DNA from: Pseudomonadota bacterium
Lineage (GTDB): Bacteria > Pseudomonadota > Gammaproteobacteria > Halothiobacillales > Halothiobacillaceae
Length of the DNA stretch: 53,811 bases
Direction of reading: 5' to 3'
Assembly (NCBI GenBank): GCA_021795795.1
Contig: JAJYPA010000011.1
Span: forward strand, 1-53,811
Of the stretch, positions 18,689 to 29,113 are shown in pieces. Made by a program: the position numbers and the translations under genes. The notes under the pieces were generated by a model, which saw only the letters and a list, made by a program, of their open reading frames with translations, made no database searches and was not told the origin of the DNA. How positions within the stretch are numbered: position 1 is the stretch's first letter; every line of letters starts with the position of its first letter.

Positions 18689-19993
18689 TTACTTATCGGA
18701 AGCTGCCTTGGGTAGGCTTTCGGCCTGATCAAAGAGCAGGTAGGGCGCATTCTCGCCACGCACAACCGAGGCATCCACGACGACCTTCTTCACATTCTCG
18801 GTAGAAGGCACCTCGAACATCGTATCAAGCAGCACATGCTCGACGATAGTCCGCAAACCACGCGCGCCGGTTTTGCGCTTGATTGCCTGACGCGCCACTT
18901 CCCGGAGCGCATCTTCACGCAGATCAAGCTCTACGCCTTCCATTTCGAACAGACGCATGTACTGCTTGGTCAACGCATTCTTCGGCTCGACCAGAATCTT
19001 GACCAACGCCGCTTCATCCAGTTCATTCAGCGTCGCGATGACCGGCAAACGGCCAATGAACTCGGGAATCAGACCATAACGCGTCAGATCCTCCGACTCG
19101 ATCTGGGTCAGCAATTCATCGACCGCCCGCTTGTCATCCTTGGATTTCACTTCCGCAGAGAAGCCAATACCGCCTTTCTCGATCCGCTGACGGATGATGC
19201 TATCCAGCCCGGAGAAGGCACCGCCGCAGATGAACAGGATATTGGTCGTATCCAGCTGCACGAACTCCTGCTGCGGATGCTTGCGGCCACCCTGGGGCGG
19301 CACGGAAGCCTGCGTGCCTTCGATGAGCTTGAGCAACGCCTGCTGCACACCCTCACCGGATACATCCCTTGTGATCGACGGGTTCTCGGATTTACGGGTG
19401 ATCTTGTCGATCTCGTCAATGTAGACGATGCCGTGCTGGGCTTTTTCAACGTCGTAGTCACAACGCTGCAACAATTTCTGCAGAATGTTCTCGACATCCT
19501 CCCCCACGTAACCCGCTTCGGTGAGCGTGGTGGCGTCGGCGATGGCAAACGGCACATCCAGCACACGTGCCAGCGTCTGCGCCAACAACGTTTTACCCGA
19601 GCCCGTCGGGCCGATCAACAGGATGTTGGATTTGGAGAGTTCAACCGGTTCGGACTCGTTATCCTTGTCCTTTTTGGCCACTATGTGCAATGAACCAAAC
19701 AGATTCAGTCGCTTGTAATGGTTGTATACCGCGACGGCCAGAGCCCGCTTGGCGTGCATTTGCCCGATAACATACTCGTCGAGGGCCTCGACCAGCTCCT
19801 TGGGTGTCGGCAGTCTGGTCGGTGTTTCATCCCGTGCACTGGAAATTTCCTCACGGAGGATGTCATTACATAACTCGACACACTCATCGCAGATATATAC
19901 CGATGGGCCGGCAATGAGTTTACGAACCTCGGCCTGCGGCTTGCCGCAGAATGAACAGGAGAGATCCTGTTCGGTTTTTGTACTTTTAGCCAT
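18689..19993 (-). CDS. clpX: ATP-dependent Clp protease ATP-binding subunit ClpX
   Basis: 434 residues. The N-terminal zinc-binding domain has C13/C16 and C35/C38 (CSFCGKP and [10 protein letters not shown]). Walker A is GPTGSGKT at 128-135 and Walker [11 protein letters not shown]. The ClpP-docking IGF tripeptide is present in [11 protein letters not shown], and the sensor region [17 protein letters not shown] is near the C-terminus. It unfolds substrates and feeds them to ClpP. The gene follows clpP with about 60 bases between and is closed by a strong terminator. Confidence 0.98.
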   Translation of the reverse strand: MAKSTKTEQDLSCSFCGKPQAEVRKLIAGPSVYICDECVELCNDILREEISSARDETPTRLPTPKELVEALDEYVIGQMHAKRALAVAVYNHYKRLNLFGSLHIVAKKDKDNESEPVELSKSNILLIGPTGSGKTLLAQTLARVLDVPFAIADATTLTEAGYVGEDVENILQKLLQRCDYDVEKAQHGIVYIDEIDKITRKSENPSITRDVSGEGVQQALLKLIEGTQASVPPQGGRKHPQQEFVQLDTTNILFICGGAFSGLDSIIRQRIEKGGIGFSAEVKSKDDKRAVDELLTQIESEDLTRYGLIPEFIGRLPVIATLNELDEAALVKILVEPKNALTKQYMRLFEMEGVELDLREDALREVARQAIKRKTGARGLRTIVEHVLLDTMFEVPSTENVKKVVVDASVVRGENAPYLLFDQAESLPKAASDK

Positions 19994-20053
19994 AATCAGC
20001 CTCTGTCTGTGATCAAACCGGGCAAGTTTCGAGCCCAGTTTCAGTCATTCGCA

Positions 20054-20701
20054 TCACGCGCGTTTATCCAGCACCGCATCAATCAAACCATACTCGACAG
20101 CTTCGGATGCCGACAGAAATTTGTCCCGATCCGTATCTTTTTCGATCACTTCCATCGGCTGATTACAGTGCTTGGCCAGAACGCCATTCAAACTATGACG
20201 CAATTTGATGATTTCTTCCGCATGAATCTTGATATCGGAAGCCTGCCCCTGGAATCCGCCCAAAGGTTGGTGAATCATCACCCGCGAGTTCGGCAACGCA
20301 AACCGCTTGCCCGGCTCGCCACCCGCCAGCAGGATGGAACCCATGCTGGCAGCCTGACCGATGCACAGTGTCGAGACATGCGGCTTGATGAACTGCATGG
20401 TGTCGTAGATCGACATGCCCGCCGTCACAACGCCGCCCGGCGAGTTGATATACAGATGGATGTCCTTGTCCGGATTTTCCGATTCCAGAAACAGCAGCTG
20501 CGCCACGATCAGGTTGGCCATGTGGTCTTCAATCGGACCTATAACGAATACAACCCGTTCCTTGAGCAGGCGGGAGTAGATGTCATACGCCCGTTCGCCG
20601 CGGGATGTCTGCTCCACAACCATGGGCACCAATGCGGCCAGTTCCGGCGCGGCCTGTGCCGATGAATACTGGCTAACTGTAGTTTGAGAACCGAAAATCA
20701 T
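20054..20701 (-). CDS. clpP: ATP-dependent Clp protease proteolytic subunit ClpP
   Basis: 215 residues from [10 protein letters not shown], chosen because GGGGAG lies five bases upstream. An alternative ATG at 20719 is too close to its own GGGGAG copy. The catalytic triad is Ser119 (in QAASMGS), His144 (in MIHQPLGG) and Asp193. The N-terminal 25-30 residues are probably a short propeptide. It forms the tetradecameric peptidase chamber for ClpX and ClpA. It lies between tig and clpX; a terminator-like hairpin at 20766-20813 separates it from tig, so clpPX can be expressed on its own. Confidence 0.98.
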   Translation of the reverse strand: MIFGSQTTVSQYSSAQAAPELAALVPMVVEQTSRGERAYDIYSRLLKERVVFVIGPIEDHMANLIVAQLLFLESENPDKDIHLYINSPGGVVTAGMSIYDTMQFIKPHVSTLCIGQAASMGSILLAGGEPGKRFALPNSRVMIHQPLGGFQGQASDIKIHAEEIIKLRHSLNGVLAKHCNQPMEVIEKDTDRDKFLSASEAVEYGLIDAVLDKRA

Positions 20702-20702
20702 A

Positions 20703-20726
20703 CATTCTCCCCTATGCATTCTCCCC
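20703..20726 (-). promoter_or_regulatory. Doubled ribosome-binding segment before clpP
   Basis: The ten bases CATTCTCCCC occur twice (20703-20712 and 20717-20726) with four bases between. On the minus strand each copy is a GGGGAGAATG, giving two Shine-Dalgarno/ATG-like pairs in tandem. Only the downstream one has good spacing to an in-frame ATG (20701). Confidence 0.6.
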
Positions 20727-20765
20727 GTGCACTTTGGTTCGATGCCTCGGGAGGGTGGTTTTAAA

Positions 20766-20813
20766 ACAAAAAACGCGATCAACGCATCACATGAACTGTG
20801 GCGGTTGATCGCG
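20766..20813 (-). terminator. Terminator/attenuator between tig and clpP
   Basis: On the minus strand a perfect 10-base stem CGCGATCAAC/GTTGATCGCG (20804-20813 with 20774-20783) encloses a 20-base loop and is followed by TTTTTTG. It starts about 50 bases after the tig stop and ends about 70 bases before the clpP start. Confidence 0.75.
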
Positions 20814-20865
20814 ACTTTTCAATCTCTCTATAGAAAAAATGCTGAAAAAGCTGCGTGGCGCTCAA

Positions 20866-22164
20866 TCAGGCCTGTGGGGCCGGATTCATCACCGATTTGA
20901 ATTCCTGTGATTTTTTGGTCACCTTGGCTTTGGACAACACGTGATCAACAGCTTGCTGCTCCAGTACTACCGTGCGTGCATTGCTCATCATTTCACGATC
21001 ACCTTTGTAAGTCGCAACGACTTGCTCCGGCTCATCATACGCGGCGGCAATGTCATTGATGAATTCTTCGACCAAGGCATCGTCAACCTGCAAATCGGCT
21101 GACTTGACGATTTCCATGATCACCAGGCCCATCTTGACGCGTTTGGCTGCCTGCTCGCTGAACAGGCTGGCGTCGAGCGCGCTGGCATCGGCATGAGGCA
21201 TTTGCTGGCGAACGAACCCATCACGCATGGCAACCGCTTCTTCATCGACCAGTGCCCTCGGCACGTCAAATGTCAGGCTGTCGGTCACGGCAGTCAGCAC
21301 CACGTCTTTAGTCTGACGTTTGAGCGCCTGCCTGAGTTCGCGCTCCATGTTCTTGCGCACATCAGACTCCAATTCAGCCACTGAGGCAGAACCGAAACGG
21401 GCGGCAAATTCGTCGTCCAACTTGGGCAGCGCTTTCTCTTCAACCGCCGTCGCAGTCACAGTGAATTGCGCGGTTTTGCCCTTGAGGTTTTCTACGGGAT
21501 AGTCTTCGGGGAAGGCCACATCAAACACACGTTCAGGTTCGCCCATGGCAATACCAGCCAGACCTTTTTCGAAGTCCGCCAACATACGGTTTTCACCAAG
21601 CACAACCTGCATGCCTTCTCCGCTACCGCCTTGGAATGCTTCGCCATCGACCTTGCCGTCGAAATTCACGGTAACCCGATCACCATCTTTGGCCGCACGA
21701 TCCACTGATTTCCAGTCGGCATGCTGTTCACGCAGTGTCGCGAGCATGTCGGCCACATCGGCGTCAGTTACTTCGGCTGTTGAGATTTCAATTTCAAGGG
21801 CTGAAAGATCGCCCAATTCGAATTCGGGATAAACTTCAACGGCAGCCACAAATTTGAGGTTTTCACCCGGTTGCCCTTCGACGGACTCAATCGAGGGGTT
21901 GCCCGCCGGTCGCAGCTTCTGCTCGGCGATGGCCGCCTGATAGTTGCGCCCCATGACGTCGCCGACCACCTCTTCGCGCACCTGGCCTTCATAGCGCTGA
22001 CGCACGACCGGCAAAGGCGCCTTGCCCGGACGGAATCCGTCCAGACGTACGCGGCGGGACATATCCTTGATGCGGCGATCGACTTCGACATCGATTTCAC
22101 TGGCAGGTACTTCAATCGCCAAACGACGGATCAAACCTTCTGATGACTGCAATTCAACCTGCAT
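20866..22164 (-). CDS. tig: Trigger factor
   Basis: 432 residues starting MQVELQSSEGLIRRL; a GTG two codons upstream is possible. The ribosome-binding tail signature is GFRPGKAPLPVVRQRYE (about 43-60). The FKBP-type isomerase domain (about 150-240) includes DRVTVNFDGKVDGEAF and VVLGENRMLADFEKGL. A long helical C-terminal chaperone domain ends in PAPQA. It binds nascent chains at the ribosome exit. It is the first gene of the tig-clpP-clpX-lon-hupB-ppiD block. Confidence 0.97.
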   Translation of the reverse strand: MQVELQSSEGLIRRLAIEVPASEIDVEVDRRIKDMSRRVRLDGFRPGKAPLPVVRQRYEGQVREEVVGDVMGRNYQAAIAEQKLRPAGNPSIESVEGQPGENLKFVAAVEVYPEFELGDLSALEIEISTAEVTDADVADMLATLREQHADWKSVDRAAKDGDRVTVNFDGKVDGEAFQGGSGEGMQVVLGENRMLADFEKGLAGIAMGEPERVFDVAFPEDYPVENLKGKTAQFTVTATAVEEKALPKLDDEFAARFGSASVAELESDVRKNMERELRQALKRQTKDVVLTAVTDSLTFDVPRALVDEEAVAMRDGFVRQQMPHADASALDASLFSEQAAKRVKMGLVIMEIVKSADLQVDDALVEEFINDIAAAYDEPEQVVATYKGDREMMSNARTVVLEQQAVDHVLSKAKVTKKSQEFKSVMNPAPQA

Positions 22165-22230
22165 GGTCACTCAACCTCAAACTTCTTCATATCTAAAAAA
22201 ATAATCAAGGCGATGCCCTGATCAGGAATA

Positions 22231-22314
22231 TGGTGCGAGAGAAGAGACTCGAACTCTTACGCCAAAGGCGCTGGAACCTAAATCCAGTGCGTCTACCAAT
22301 TCCGCCACTCTCGC
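22231..22314 (-). tRNA. tRNA-Leu (anticodon UAG)
   Basis: 84 bases with encoded CCA. The acceptor stem is GCGAGAG/CTCTCGC with A73 and CCA at 22233-22231. The D-loop has GGAATTGGTAGACGC. The anticodon stem CTGGA/TCCAG encloses TTTAGGT, giving TAG, which reads CUA (and CUN) leucine codons. A short variable arm, GCGCCTTTGGCGT, marks a class II tRNA, and the T-arm is GAGTTCGAGTCTC. It lies between ffh and tig. Confidence 0.95.
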
Positions 22315-22458
22315 TAAAACGTCCCGTTGTCGGCATTTCCGACACCCGGCGCGATCTCAATCACGACCCGCCGATGCCAAATCCGTACGGATCAAACCGG
22401 CGGGGGAGTATACCTGAGCTTATCGGCAAGCCCAAACTACCCCTCTGCCAACGCTCAA

Positions 22459-23814
22459 CTACATCGGCATGCCAGGAATGCGCCCCTTGAGCGCGCGCAT
22501 CATTTTTTTCATGCCGCCACCGGAGAATTTTTTCATCATGTCGCTCATGTCACGGTGCTGCTTCAGCAACCGGTTGACATCGTGCACCTGCATCCCCGAA
22601 CCCAGCGCAATCCGGCGCTTGCGCGAGCCTTTGATCAACTCGGGGTGCAACCGTTCCTGGATTGTCATGGAGTTGATAATGGCAATCATGCGATGCACAT
22701 CACGATCCTCGATATTCGCCTTTGCATCCGCCGTCAGCTTGCCCATACCCGGCAACTTGTCCATCAAGCCACCGATGCCCCCCATGTTGAGCATTTGCTG
22801 GAATTGATCGCGCATATCAACGAGGGTGAAACCTTTGCCTGCCCGCACCTTCTCGGCCAGAGCCTGGGCCTTGCTGGTGTCGAGATTACGCTGCGCTTCT
22901 TCCACTAGAGAAACCACATCGCCCATGCCCAGGATGCGCGAGGCGATACGATCGGGATGGAAGGGCTCAAGCGCGTCGAGCTTTTCGCCCATCCCGATGA
23001 ATTTGATGGGTTTGCCGGTAATGGCGCGAACCGACAGCGCCGCCCCGCCGCGCGCATCGCCATCGGCCTTGGTGAGTACAACACCGGTCAGCGGCAGCAC
23101 TTCATTGAAGGCCTTGGCGGTATTAGCCGCATCCTGGCCTGTCATGGCATCGACGACGAACAGGGTTTCCACCGGATTCAGTGCGGCGTGCAACTGGCGC
23201 ACTTCGTCCATCATCTCGGCATCGACATGCAACCGACCTGCAGTATCGACAATCAGCACGTCGTAAAAACCGACACGCGCCTGCTTTAAGGCGGCCTGCA
23301 CGATGTCCAGGGGCTTTTGCCCCGCATCGGAAGGGAAAAAATCGACGCCGACCTGACCGGCGACCGTTTCGAGCTGTTTGATCGCGGCCGGGCGATACAC
23401 GTCCGCACTGACGACCAGCACTTTTTTGTGTTCGCGCGTGCGCAGAAGTCGACCGAGTTTGCCGACGGTGGTGGTTTTACCAGCCCCCTGCAAACCGGCC
23501 ATTAGCACGACGGCCGGTGGTTGGGCGGCCAGATTAAGTGCCGAGTTCTCGGCACCCATCAGCGCGGTCAGCTCATCGCTGACGATCTTGATGAACACCT
23601 GCCCCGGCTTGAGGCTTTTGATGACCTCGGCACCAACGGCGCGTTCCTTGACCTGATTGACGAAATCGCGCACCACCGGCAAGGCAACATCTGCCTCCAG
23701 CAAGGCCATCCGCACTTCACGCAGGGCGTCCTTGATGTTGTCTTCGGTTAACCGCCCCTGCCCGCGCAGCCCATCGAACAGACCGCCGAGCCGCTGGGAA
23801 AGATTTTCAAACAT
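22459..23814 (-). CDS. ffh: Signal recognition particle protein Ffh
   Basis: 451 residues. N domain (1-90) with RLTEDNIKDALREVRMALLE; G domain with G1 GLQGAGKTTT (107-116), the DVYRPAAIKQLE insertion-box region, DTAGR and TKADGDARGG; C-terminal M domain rich in Met, with GSGMQVHDVNRLLKQ and ending RALKGRIPGMPM. It binds 4.5S RNA and signal sequences and targets ribosomes to FtsY at the membrane. It is a single gene here, downstream of typA on the same strand. Confidence 0.97.
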   Translation of the reverse strand: MFENLSQRLGGLFDGLRGQGRLTEDNIKDALREVRMALLEADVALPVVRDFVNQVKERAVGAEVIKSLKPGQVFIKIVSDELTALMGAENSALNLAAQPPAVVLMAGLQGAGKTTTVGKLGRLLRTREHKKVLVVSADVYRPAAIKQLETVAGQVGVDFFPSDAGQKPLDIVQAALKQARVGFYDVLIVDTAGRLHVDAEMMDEVRQLHAALNPVETLFVVDAMTGQDAANTAKAFNEVLPLTGVVLTKADGDARGGAALSVRAITGKPIKFIGMGEKLDALEPFHPDRIASRILGMGDVVSLVEEAQRNLDTSKAQALAEKVRAGKGFTLVDMRDQFQQMLNMGGIGGLMDKLPGMGKLTADAKANIEDRDVHRMIAIINSMTIQERLHPELIKGSRKRRIALGSGMQVHDVNRLLKQHRDMSDMMKKFSGGGMKKMMRALKGRIPGMPM

Positions 23815-23861
23815 GCGCGCGCACCATCTCGATCAGTAACTCAAATCGGCTGGAAAGAGGC

Positions 23862-25703
23862 TCAGTCGCCACGGCCATACCGCTTGCGATCCAGCTCCGT
23901 CAGCCATTTCTTGCGGATGCGGATCGAGGCCGGGGTCACTTCGACCAGCTCGTCATCATCGATGAATTCCAGTGCCTGCTCCAGCGTGAACCGGATCGGC
24001 GTCACGAGGGTGAGCGCCTCATCCGTACCGGAGGCACGCATGTTGGTGAGCTTTTTCCCCTTGAGGACGTTGACGGTCAGGTCGTTGTCACGTGAATGGA
24101 TGCCCACAACCTGACCTTCATATACTTCATCCCCGTGGCCGATCATCATCTTGCCCCGATCCTGCAGGTTGTACAGCGCATAAGACAGCGCCTTGCCGGT
24201 TTCGTTGGCGATCAGCACCCCGTTGATTCGCTGGCCCACGTTGCCCGGCTTGTACTCACCGTAATGGTCGAATACGGAGAACAGCAGACCGGTGCCTTGC
24301 GTGGCCGTCATGAACTCGGTTCTAAAACCGATCAGGCCACGCGAAGGAATGATGTATTCCAGACGCACACGGCCTTTGCCATCGGGTTCCATATTCCGCA
24401 ATTCCGCACGGCGGGTGCCCAGTTTTTCCATGACCGCGCCCTGATTCTGCTCTTCGATATCCACGACGAGCTGCTCGTAAGGTTCCTGCTTGACGCCATC
24501 GACTTCGCGGATGATGACTTCGGGGCGACCAACGCCCATCTCAAACCCTTCGCGGCGCATGTTTTCGATCAATACCGAAAGGTGCAATTCACCGCGGCCG
24601 GATACTCGGAATTTGTCGCCTTCCTCGGTATCCTCAACGCGCAACGCGACGTTATGCAGCAGTTCTTTATGCAGGCGATCACGAATCTGGCGGCTGGTAA
24701 TGTACTTGCCTTCCTTGCCAGCGAACGGTGAGGTATTGACATTGAAGGACATACTCACGGTTGGTTCATCGACCGTCAGCGGCGGCAGCATTTCCACGTG
24801 ATCCGGATCGCAGATGGTGTCGGAAATCAGGAGCGGGTCGAGACCGGAGAACACGATGATGTCGCCCGCCTGCGCACTCGGCACTTCGATACGCTCCAAA
24901 CCATGAAAACCCATGATCTGAAGGATGCGGCCGGAGCGGATGTTGCCATCCCGGTCGATGACCTTGACTTGCGTATTGGTTTTGACCCGGCCGCGGGAAA
25001 TACGACCGATACCCATGATGCCCATGTACGGGTTGTAATCGAGGCTCGATACCTGCATCTGGAAGGGGCCATCGGAATCCACATCTGGTGATGGCACAAA
25101 ATCTACAATCGTCTGATACAACGGAGTCATATCGCCTTCACGAACCGAGTCGTCCAGACCGGCATAACCATTCAGGGCCGAGGCATAAACAATCGGGAAG
25201 TCGAGTTGCTCGTCGGTCGCACCCAGACGATCAAAAAGGTCGAAAACCTGATCCACCACCCACTGCGGACGGCTGCCGGGGCGGTCAATCTTGTTGATGA
25301 CCACGATCGGCTTTAAGCCATGTTCGAACGCTTTTTTCGTAACGAAACGGGTTTGCGGCATCGGGCCATCAACGGCGTCCACCAGCAGCAGCACGGAGTC
25401 GACCATCGACAGCACGCGCTCCACTTCACCGCCGAAGTCGGCGTGACCGGGCGTATCGACGATGTTGATGCGGTACTCTTCGCCTTTCGGGCTGGTCCAG
25501 CGGATGGCGGTGTTTTTCGCGAGGATGGTGATGCCGCGCTCTTTCTCGATTGCGTTGGAATCCATCATCCGCTCACCGGTGTCGGTACGGGCGTCCAGGG
25601 TACCGGATTGTTGCAAGAGCTTATCAACCAGGGTCGTTTTACCGTGGTCAACGTGGGCGATAATGGCGATGTTACGCAAATGAGAAATCACAGGAGCATC
25701 CAT
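23862..25703 (-). CDS. typA: Translational GTPase TypA/BipA
   Basis: 613 residues. GTPase domain with G1 AHVDHGKTT (16-24), the switch sequence [23 protein letters not shown] and NKIDRPGS; then EF-G-like beta-barrel and alpha/beta domains and the BipA-specific C-terminus containing [18 protein letters not shown]. It is a ribosome-associated GTPase important for 50S assembly and growth at low temperature or under stress. It lies 47 bases upstream of ffh on the same strand. Confidence 0.97.
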   Translation of the reverse strand: MDAPVISHLRNIAIIAHVDHGKTTLVDKLLQQSGTLDARTDTGERMMDSNAIEKERGITILAKNTAIRWTSPKGEEYRINIVDTPGHADFGGEVERVLSMVDSVLLLVDAVDGPMPQTRFVTKKAFEHGLKPIVVINKIDRPGSRPQWVVDQVFDLFDRLGATDEQLDFPIVYASALNGYAGLDDSVREGDMTPLYQTIVDFVPSPDVDSDGPFQMQVSSLDYNPYMGIMGIGRISRGRVKTNTQVKVIDRDGNIRSGRILQIMGFHGLERIEVPSAQAGDIIVFSGLDPLLISDTICDPDHVEMLPPLTVDEPTVSMSFNVNTSPFAGKEGKYITSRQIRDRLHKELLHNVALRVEDTEEGDKFRVSGRGELHLSVLIENMRREGFEMGVGRPEVIIREVDGVKQEPYEQLVVDIEEQNQGAVMEKLGTRRAELRNMEPDGKGRVRLEYIIPSRGLIGFRTEFMTATQGTGLLFSVFDHYGEYKPGNVGQRINGVLIANETGKALSYALYNLQDRGKMMIGHGDEVYEGQVVGIHSRDNDLTVNVLKGKKLTNMRASGTDEALTLVTPIRFTLEQALEFIDDDELVEVTPASIRIRKKWLTELDRKRYGRGD

Positions 25704-25780
25704 AAATAAGGAATAAATTGGTGCGGCAGTATACCTGAACCCGCGTGTTTCTGGCAGCGTGGCCGGGTAAAATATTGGAA

Positions 25781-26224
25781 TTATTCAAAGAACCGGGGGT
25801 CTTGCCAATCAATGTCAGTCAGGGAATCCACCCAGTATCCGTCAAGAACGGCCATCGTGTGCGGGTCGCGCATCACACCCACGGTTCGCAAGCCAGCACG
25901 GCGCGCAAAACCCATGAGCATGGGCGTGCTGGTGATGAAGAGGATCCGTTCGGGCGATACATCCATTTCTTCCGCCAGATCAAGCCAGGTCTGTGTCTGG
26001 CGCCATTGAGGCAGTGGTCTTTCAATAACCACAAATGCTTCATCAAAAAACGAGGACAGCCGTGAGCCGTAACGCCGCACGTCAGCCGTGATGCCGACCA
26101 CCGTCAATCTCAGGGCGCGCCACTGTTCAAACGCATCCAGCGCGTCCGGAAACAACATCAACTGATCATCTGGTTGAAAATCAAAGAGCGCCACCAAATC
26201 AACCCATACCGCACGTACGATCAT
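25781..26224 (-). CDS. HAD-like hydrolase-fold protein, probably catalytically altered
   Basis: 147 residues from the ATG at 26224 ([16 protein letters not shown]), preceded by GGGGGC; the longer frame to 26620 lies antisense to dapF and is not credible. A HAD-type core is suggested by [11 protein letters not shown] (motif I region), [11 protein letters not shown] (motif II-like Thr) and [34 protein letters not shown] (motif III/IV region, given in pieces). Motif I reads D-L-V, lacking the second Asp of DxD, so phosphatase activity is doubtful. It diverges from dapF with 69 bases between starts. Confidence 0.65.
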   Translation of the reverse strand: MIVRAVWVDLVALFDFQPDDQLMLFPDALDAFEQWRALRLTVVGITADVRRYGSRLSSFFDEAFVVIERPLPQWRQTQTWLDLAEEMDVSPERILFITSTPMLMGFARRAGLRTVGVMRDPHTMAVLDGYWVDSLTDIDWQDPRFFE

Positions 26225-26293
26225 TATCAGCCCCCATTTATTCGCTATATAGATAGAATGAAGCACATAAAACCCACTGCCGAAGAACACTAC

Positions 26294-27139
26294 ATGACAA
26301 TCCAATTCACCAAAATGCACGGACTGGGCAACGATTTCATGGTCATCGACGCCATCAATCAAGCCATCGAGCTGAATCCGGAACAGATCAGGCAGTGGGC
26401 CGATCGGCATTTCGGCATCGGCTTCGATCAACTGTTGATCGTCGAGCCACCCAAAACCGCCGACACCTTGTTCACCTATCGCATATTTAACACAGACGGT
26501 GGCGAGGTTGAGCAATGCGGCAATGGTGCGCGCTGCTTTGCCCGATATGTGTATGACAAAGGATTGACCGCCGAGAAAGAAATTCCCGTTGGTACCGCCA
26601 GTGGCCGGATTGTGCTTCATATCACCGATTCAGGCGATGTCACCGTCGACATGGGGCGACCGATGTTCACCCCAGCCAACATCCCCTTCATCACCGAACA
26701 GGAAGCCACAAGTTATCCATTAACGCTTGATGACGGCAGTGAGTGGCTCATTGATGCAGTTTCCATGGGCAATCCACACGCCGTGCTGGAAGTCGAAGAC
26801 GTCGACACCGCCCCGGTCAGTCATATCGGCCCGATGATCGAACACCATCGACAGTTCCCAAATCGAGTAAATGTGGGTTTTATGCAAATCATCAACCGCC
26901 AGCACATCCGGCTGCGTGTATTCGAGCGCGGCACCGGCGAAACGCTCGCCTGCGGAACCGGTGCCTGCGCAGCAGTTGTCAGTGGCATTCGTCGAAACTG
27001 GCTTGATTCTCCCTGCTTTGTCGACGTTCGCGGGGGGAGGCTCTTCATAGCATGGGCGGGGCAACCTGAAGATACCGTGCTCATGACAGGACCCGCACAA
27101 AGTGTTTTTGAGGGCCAAATAAGCCAAACCATCGTGTGA
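26294..27139 (+). CDS. dapF: Diaminopimelate epimerase DapF
   Basis: 281 residues from [15 protein letters not shown]; the frame extends upstream to 26174 without similarity. It converts LL- to meso-diaminopimelate in the lysine and peptidoglycan pathway. The two catalytic cysteines are C75 in EQCGNGARC and a second in LACGTGACA near residue 222. [11 protein letters not shown] and VNVGFMQI are further family blocks. It diverges from the HAD-like gene and is followed by a long AT-rich gap. Confidence 0.97.
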   Translation: MTIQFTKMHGLGNDFMVIDAINQAIELNPEQIRQWADRHFGIGFDQLLIVEPPKTADTLFTYRIFNTDGGEVEQCGNGARCFARYVYDKGLTAEKEIPVGTASGRIVLHITDSGDVTVDMGRPMFTPANIPFITEQEATSYPLTLDDGSEWLIDAVSMGNPHAVLEVEDVDTAPVSHIGPMIEHHRQFPNRVNVGFMQIINRQHIRLRVFERGTGETLACGTGACAAVVSGIRRNWLDSPCFVDVRGGRLFIAWAGQPEDTVLMTGPAQSVFEGQISQTIV

Positions 27140-27548
27140 ACCCTGGCCGCACCATCCCTATATCCAACATAAAAACAATATCAGTTTAAAAAAAACAACA
27201 CTCGCCTACTCAACCCAAACCCAAGAGCCACGAACAAACGCTCGCCAGAAGTTAAAACAAACGAAACATAAGTTAATGAAAATAAATCATAAGACAGCAA
27301 CAAGCGAATTACTTATATAAATAAATAAGCATTTACTAATACACAACTCGCTGATTTATTAATATTTTTTCGCGCGCCCTCAATTTTCTTGAATTCTCCC
27401 AGTTTACATTTCTGTTAACTTACGCGGGTCTCGAAGCAACCCGTCATCAGAATGTGGGCACCCGCATAGCGGAAAGCGAGCAGATGTGCGCCCAACTCCA
27501 GAGAGGGGAACGGGCCGCAAAAACAATCAATCAGGAGACTGGATAAAA
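27140..27548. other. AT-rich intergenic region upstream of the FadL-type gene
   Basis: About 400 bases with poly-A/T tracts (27170-27370), far more AT-rich than its neighbours and without an open frame. It probably contains the promoter region of the outer-membrane protein gene. A TTGAAT near 27390 is a possible -35, but no good -10 is seen at standard spacing. Confidence 0.5.
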
Positions 27549-28868
27549 ATGGTATTCAAACGTTCACTACTGGCCGCATCGGTTGCCGCCACCTTGATCG
27601 CCTCAGGCGCTGCACACGCGACGAATGGTTATTTCTCTCATGGTTACGGCGTTAAAAGCATGGGTATGGGCGGCGGCGGTGTAGCCCTGCCGAACGACAG
27701 CGCGATGATTATCGCCACCAACCCGGCAGGCATCACCGAAACCGGCACTCAGATCAACTTTGATATCTCCTGGTTCCATCCAGTGCGCGGTTACAGCCAA
27801 ACAAGTAATAGTGGAATGTTTAATGCCTCCGCCGAAAGCGGAAGTAATAATTTCTACATTCCCGAACTCTCAGCCAGCTATGCGCTCAACGACACCAGTT
27901 CTATTGGTATCGCTATTTATGGCAACGGCGGGATGAACTCAGACTATTCGGGTACCGCAACCAGCCTGTTTGGGGCGGGTAACTCAGGCGCGTTCGCAGC
28001 TCCAAACTCGACAATGACAGCGATTTATGGTGGCGGGGAAGGTGGTGTAAATCTCAAGCAGATGTTTATTGCTCCAACCTATGCCCACAAGTTCATGGAC
28101 GGCAAACTTTCCGTGGGTGCTAGCTTGCTGTTCGCACGCCAAACCATACAAGTCAAGGGATTAGGTGCATTTGACAATGGGATGTACTCGGCCGCACCTG
28201 GTTATGTGACAGGAAACGAAGTATCCCACTCTACCGGCTGGGGCGGGAAAATCGGTGTTCTGTTTCATGCCACCGACGCCATCTCACTGGCAGGTAGTTA
28301 CCAGACCAAGATGGCCATGAGTAAATTCGATCAATACGCAGGCCTGTTCGCTGAAGGCGGCAAGTTTGATATTCCATCAACATGGACCATTGGTGGCGCA
28401 TTCCAAGTTGCTCCCGCTTGGACATTGACAGCTGACTTCCAGCGCATCAACTATTCCAGTATCAAGTCAATTGCGGGCACATCTACCACCTTGGGAAGAG
28501 TTAAGCTTGGCTCCGACAACGGGCCAGGATTTGGCTGGAGCGATGTGAATGTAGTCAAACTCGGCGCCCAGTGGCAGATGAGTCCAGCTCTACAATTACG
28601 CGTAGGCTTTAACCATGGCACCAACCCGGTCGGATCGCAGGATGTCGTATTCAATACCTTGGCTCCGGGTGTCGTTAAAAACCACTACACGGCCGGCTTT
28701 ACTTATGCACTGGATCAGCATCAAGAGTTGAGTGGTGCCTTCATGTATGCGCCAGACGTTACAGTATCGGGCCCGAATAATGCTGTAGCCAGCTACGACC
28801 CATCAACTACAACGACTATCCACATGAAGCAGTACGAAGCTACCATCGGTTATGCCTACAAGTTCTAA
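27549..28868 (+). CDS. FadL/TodX family outer-membrane transport protein
   Basis: 439 residues from MVFKRSLLAASVAATLIASG, a signal peptide ending AHA; AGGAGA lies upstream. The mature N-terminus NGYFSHGYGVKSMGMGGGGV and the NPAGI motif are the hallmark of FadL-type barrels, where the N-terminus plugs the channel. The body alternates Gly/Ser/Asn-rich loops with amphipathic strands and ends in a C-terminal Phe (YAYKF). It would take up hydrophobic molecules such as fatty acids or hydrocarbons across the outer membrane; the ligand is not apparent. It is monocistronic with a strong terminator. Confidence 0.9.
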   Translation: MVFKRSLLAASVAATLIASGAAHATNGYFSHGYGVKSMGMGGGGVALPNDSAMIIATNPAGITETGTQINFDISWFHPVRGYSQTSNSGMFNASAESGSNNFYIPELSASYALNDTSSIGIAIYGNGGMNSDYSGTATSLFGAGNSGAFAAPNSTMTAIYGGGEGGVNLKQMFIAPTYAHKFMDGKLSVGASLLFARQTIQVKGLGAFDNGMYSAAPGYVTGNEVSHSTGWGGKIGVLFHATDAISLAGSYQTKMAMSKFDQYAGLFAEGGKFDIPSTWTIGGAFQVAPAWTLTADFQRINYSSIKSIAGTSTTLGRVKLGSDNGPGFGWSDVNVVKLGAQWQMSPALQLRVGFNHGTNPVGSQDVVFNTLAPGVVKNHYTAGFTYALDQHQELSGAFMYAPDVTVSGPNNAVASYDPSTTTTIHMKQYEATIGYAYKF

Positions 28869-28926
28869 TCGAGTCTTTATCGATTAAATCGGTTTAGCAC
28901 CGCCCTCTCGGGGCGTAAACCGGCTC

Positions 28927-28960
28927 AAAACCCCGCGCTCTTATCGAGGCGGGGTTTTTT
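28927..28960 (+). terminator. Terminator of the FadL-type gene
   Basis: Stem AAAACCCCGC/GCGGGGTTTT followed by more T residues, 60 bases after the stop. The A-run on the left could allow function in both directions. Confidence 0.85.
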
Positions 28961-29113
28961 GCATGTAAACACACTACTATTGATTCTCAGTCTGGCCGAT
29001 GGCGATTTCTGACTGGCACACAACTTCATAGAAGGGTGATTCTTTAATTCAGGAGTTAAGGCTTCCTCATATCCCGGGATGCGGTTCACGCTGAGATCAC
29101 CCGGCGAACCGGG

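Noticed and set aside
25781..26620. Long minus-strand frame overlapping the start of dapF
   Set aside because: The first 132 codons are antisense to conserved dapF sequence; only the part from 26224 reads as a protein.
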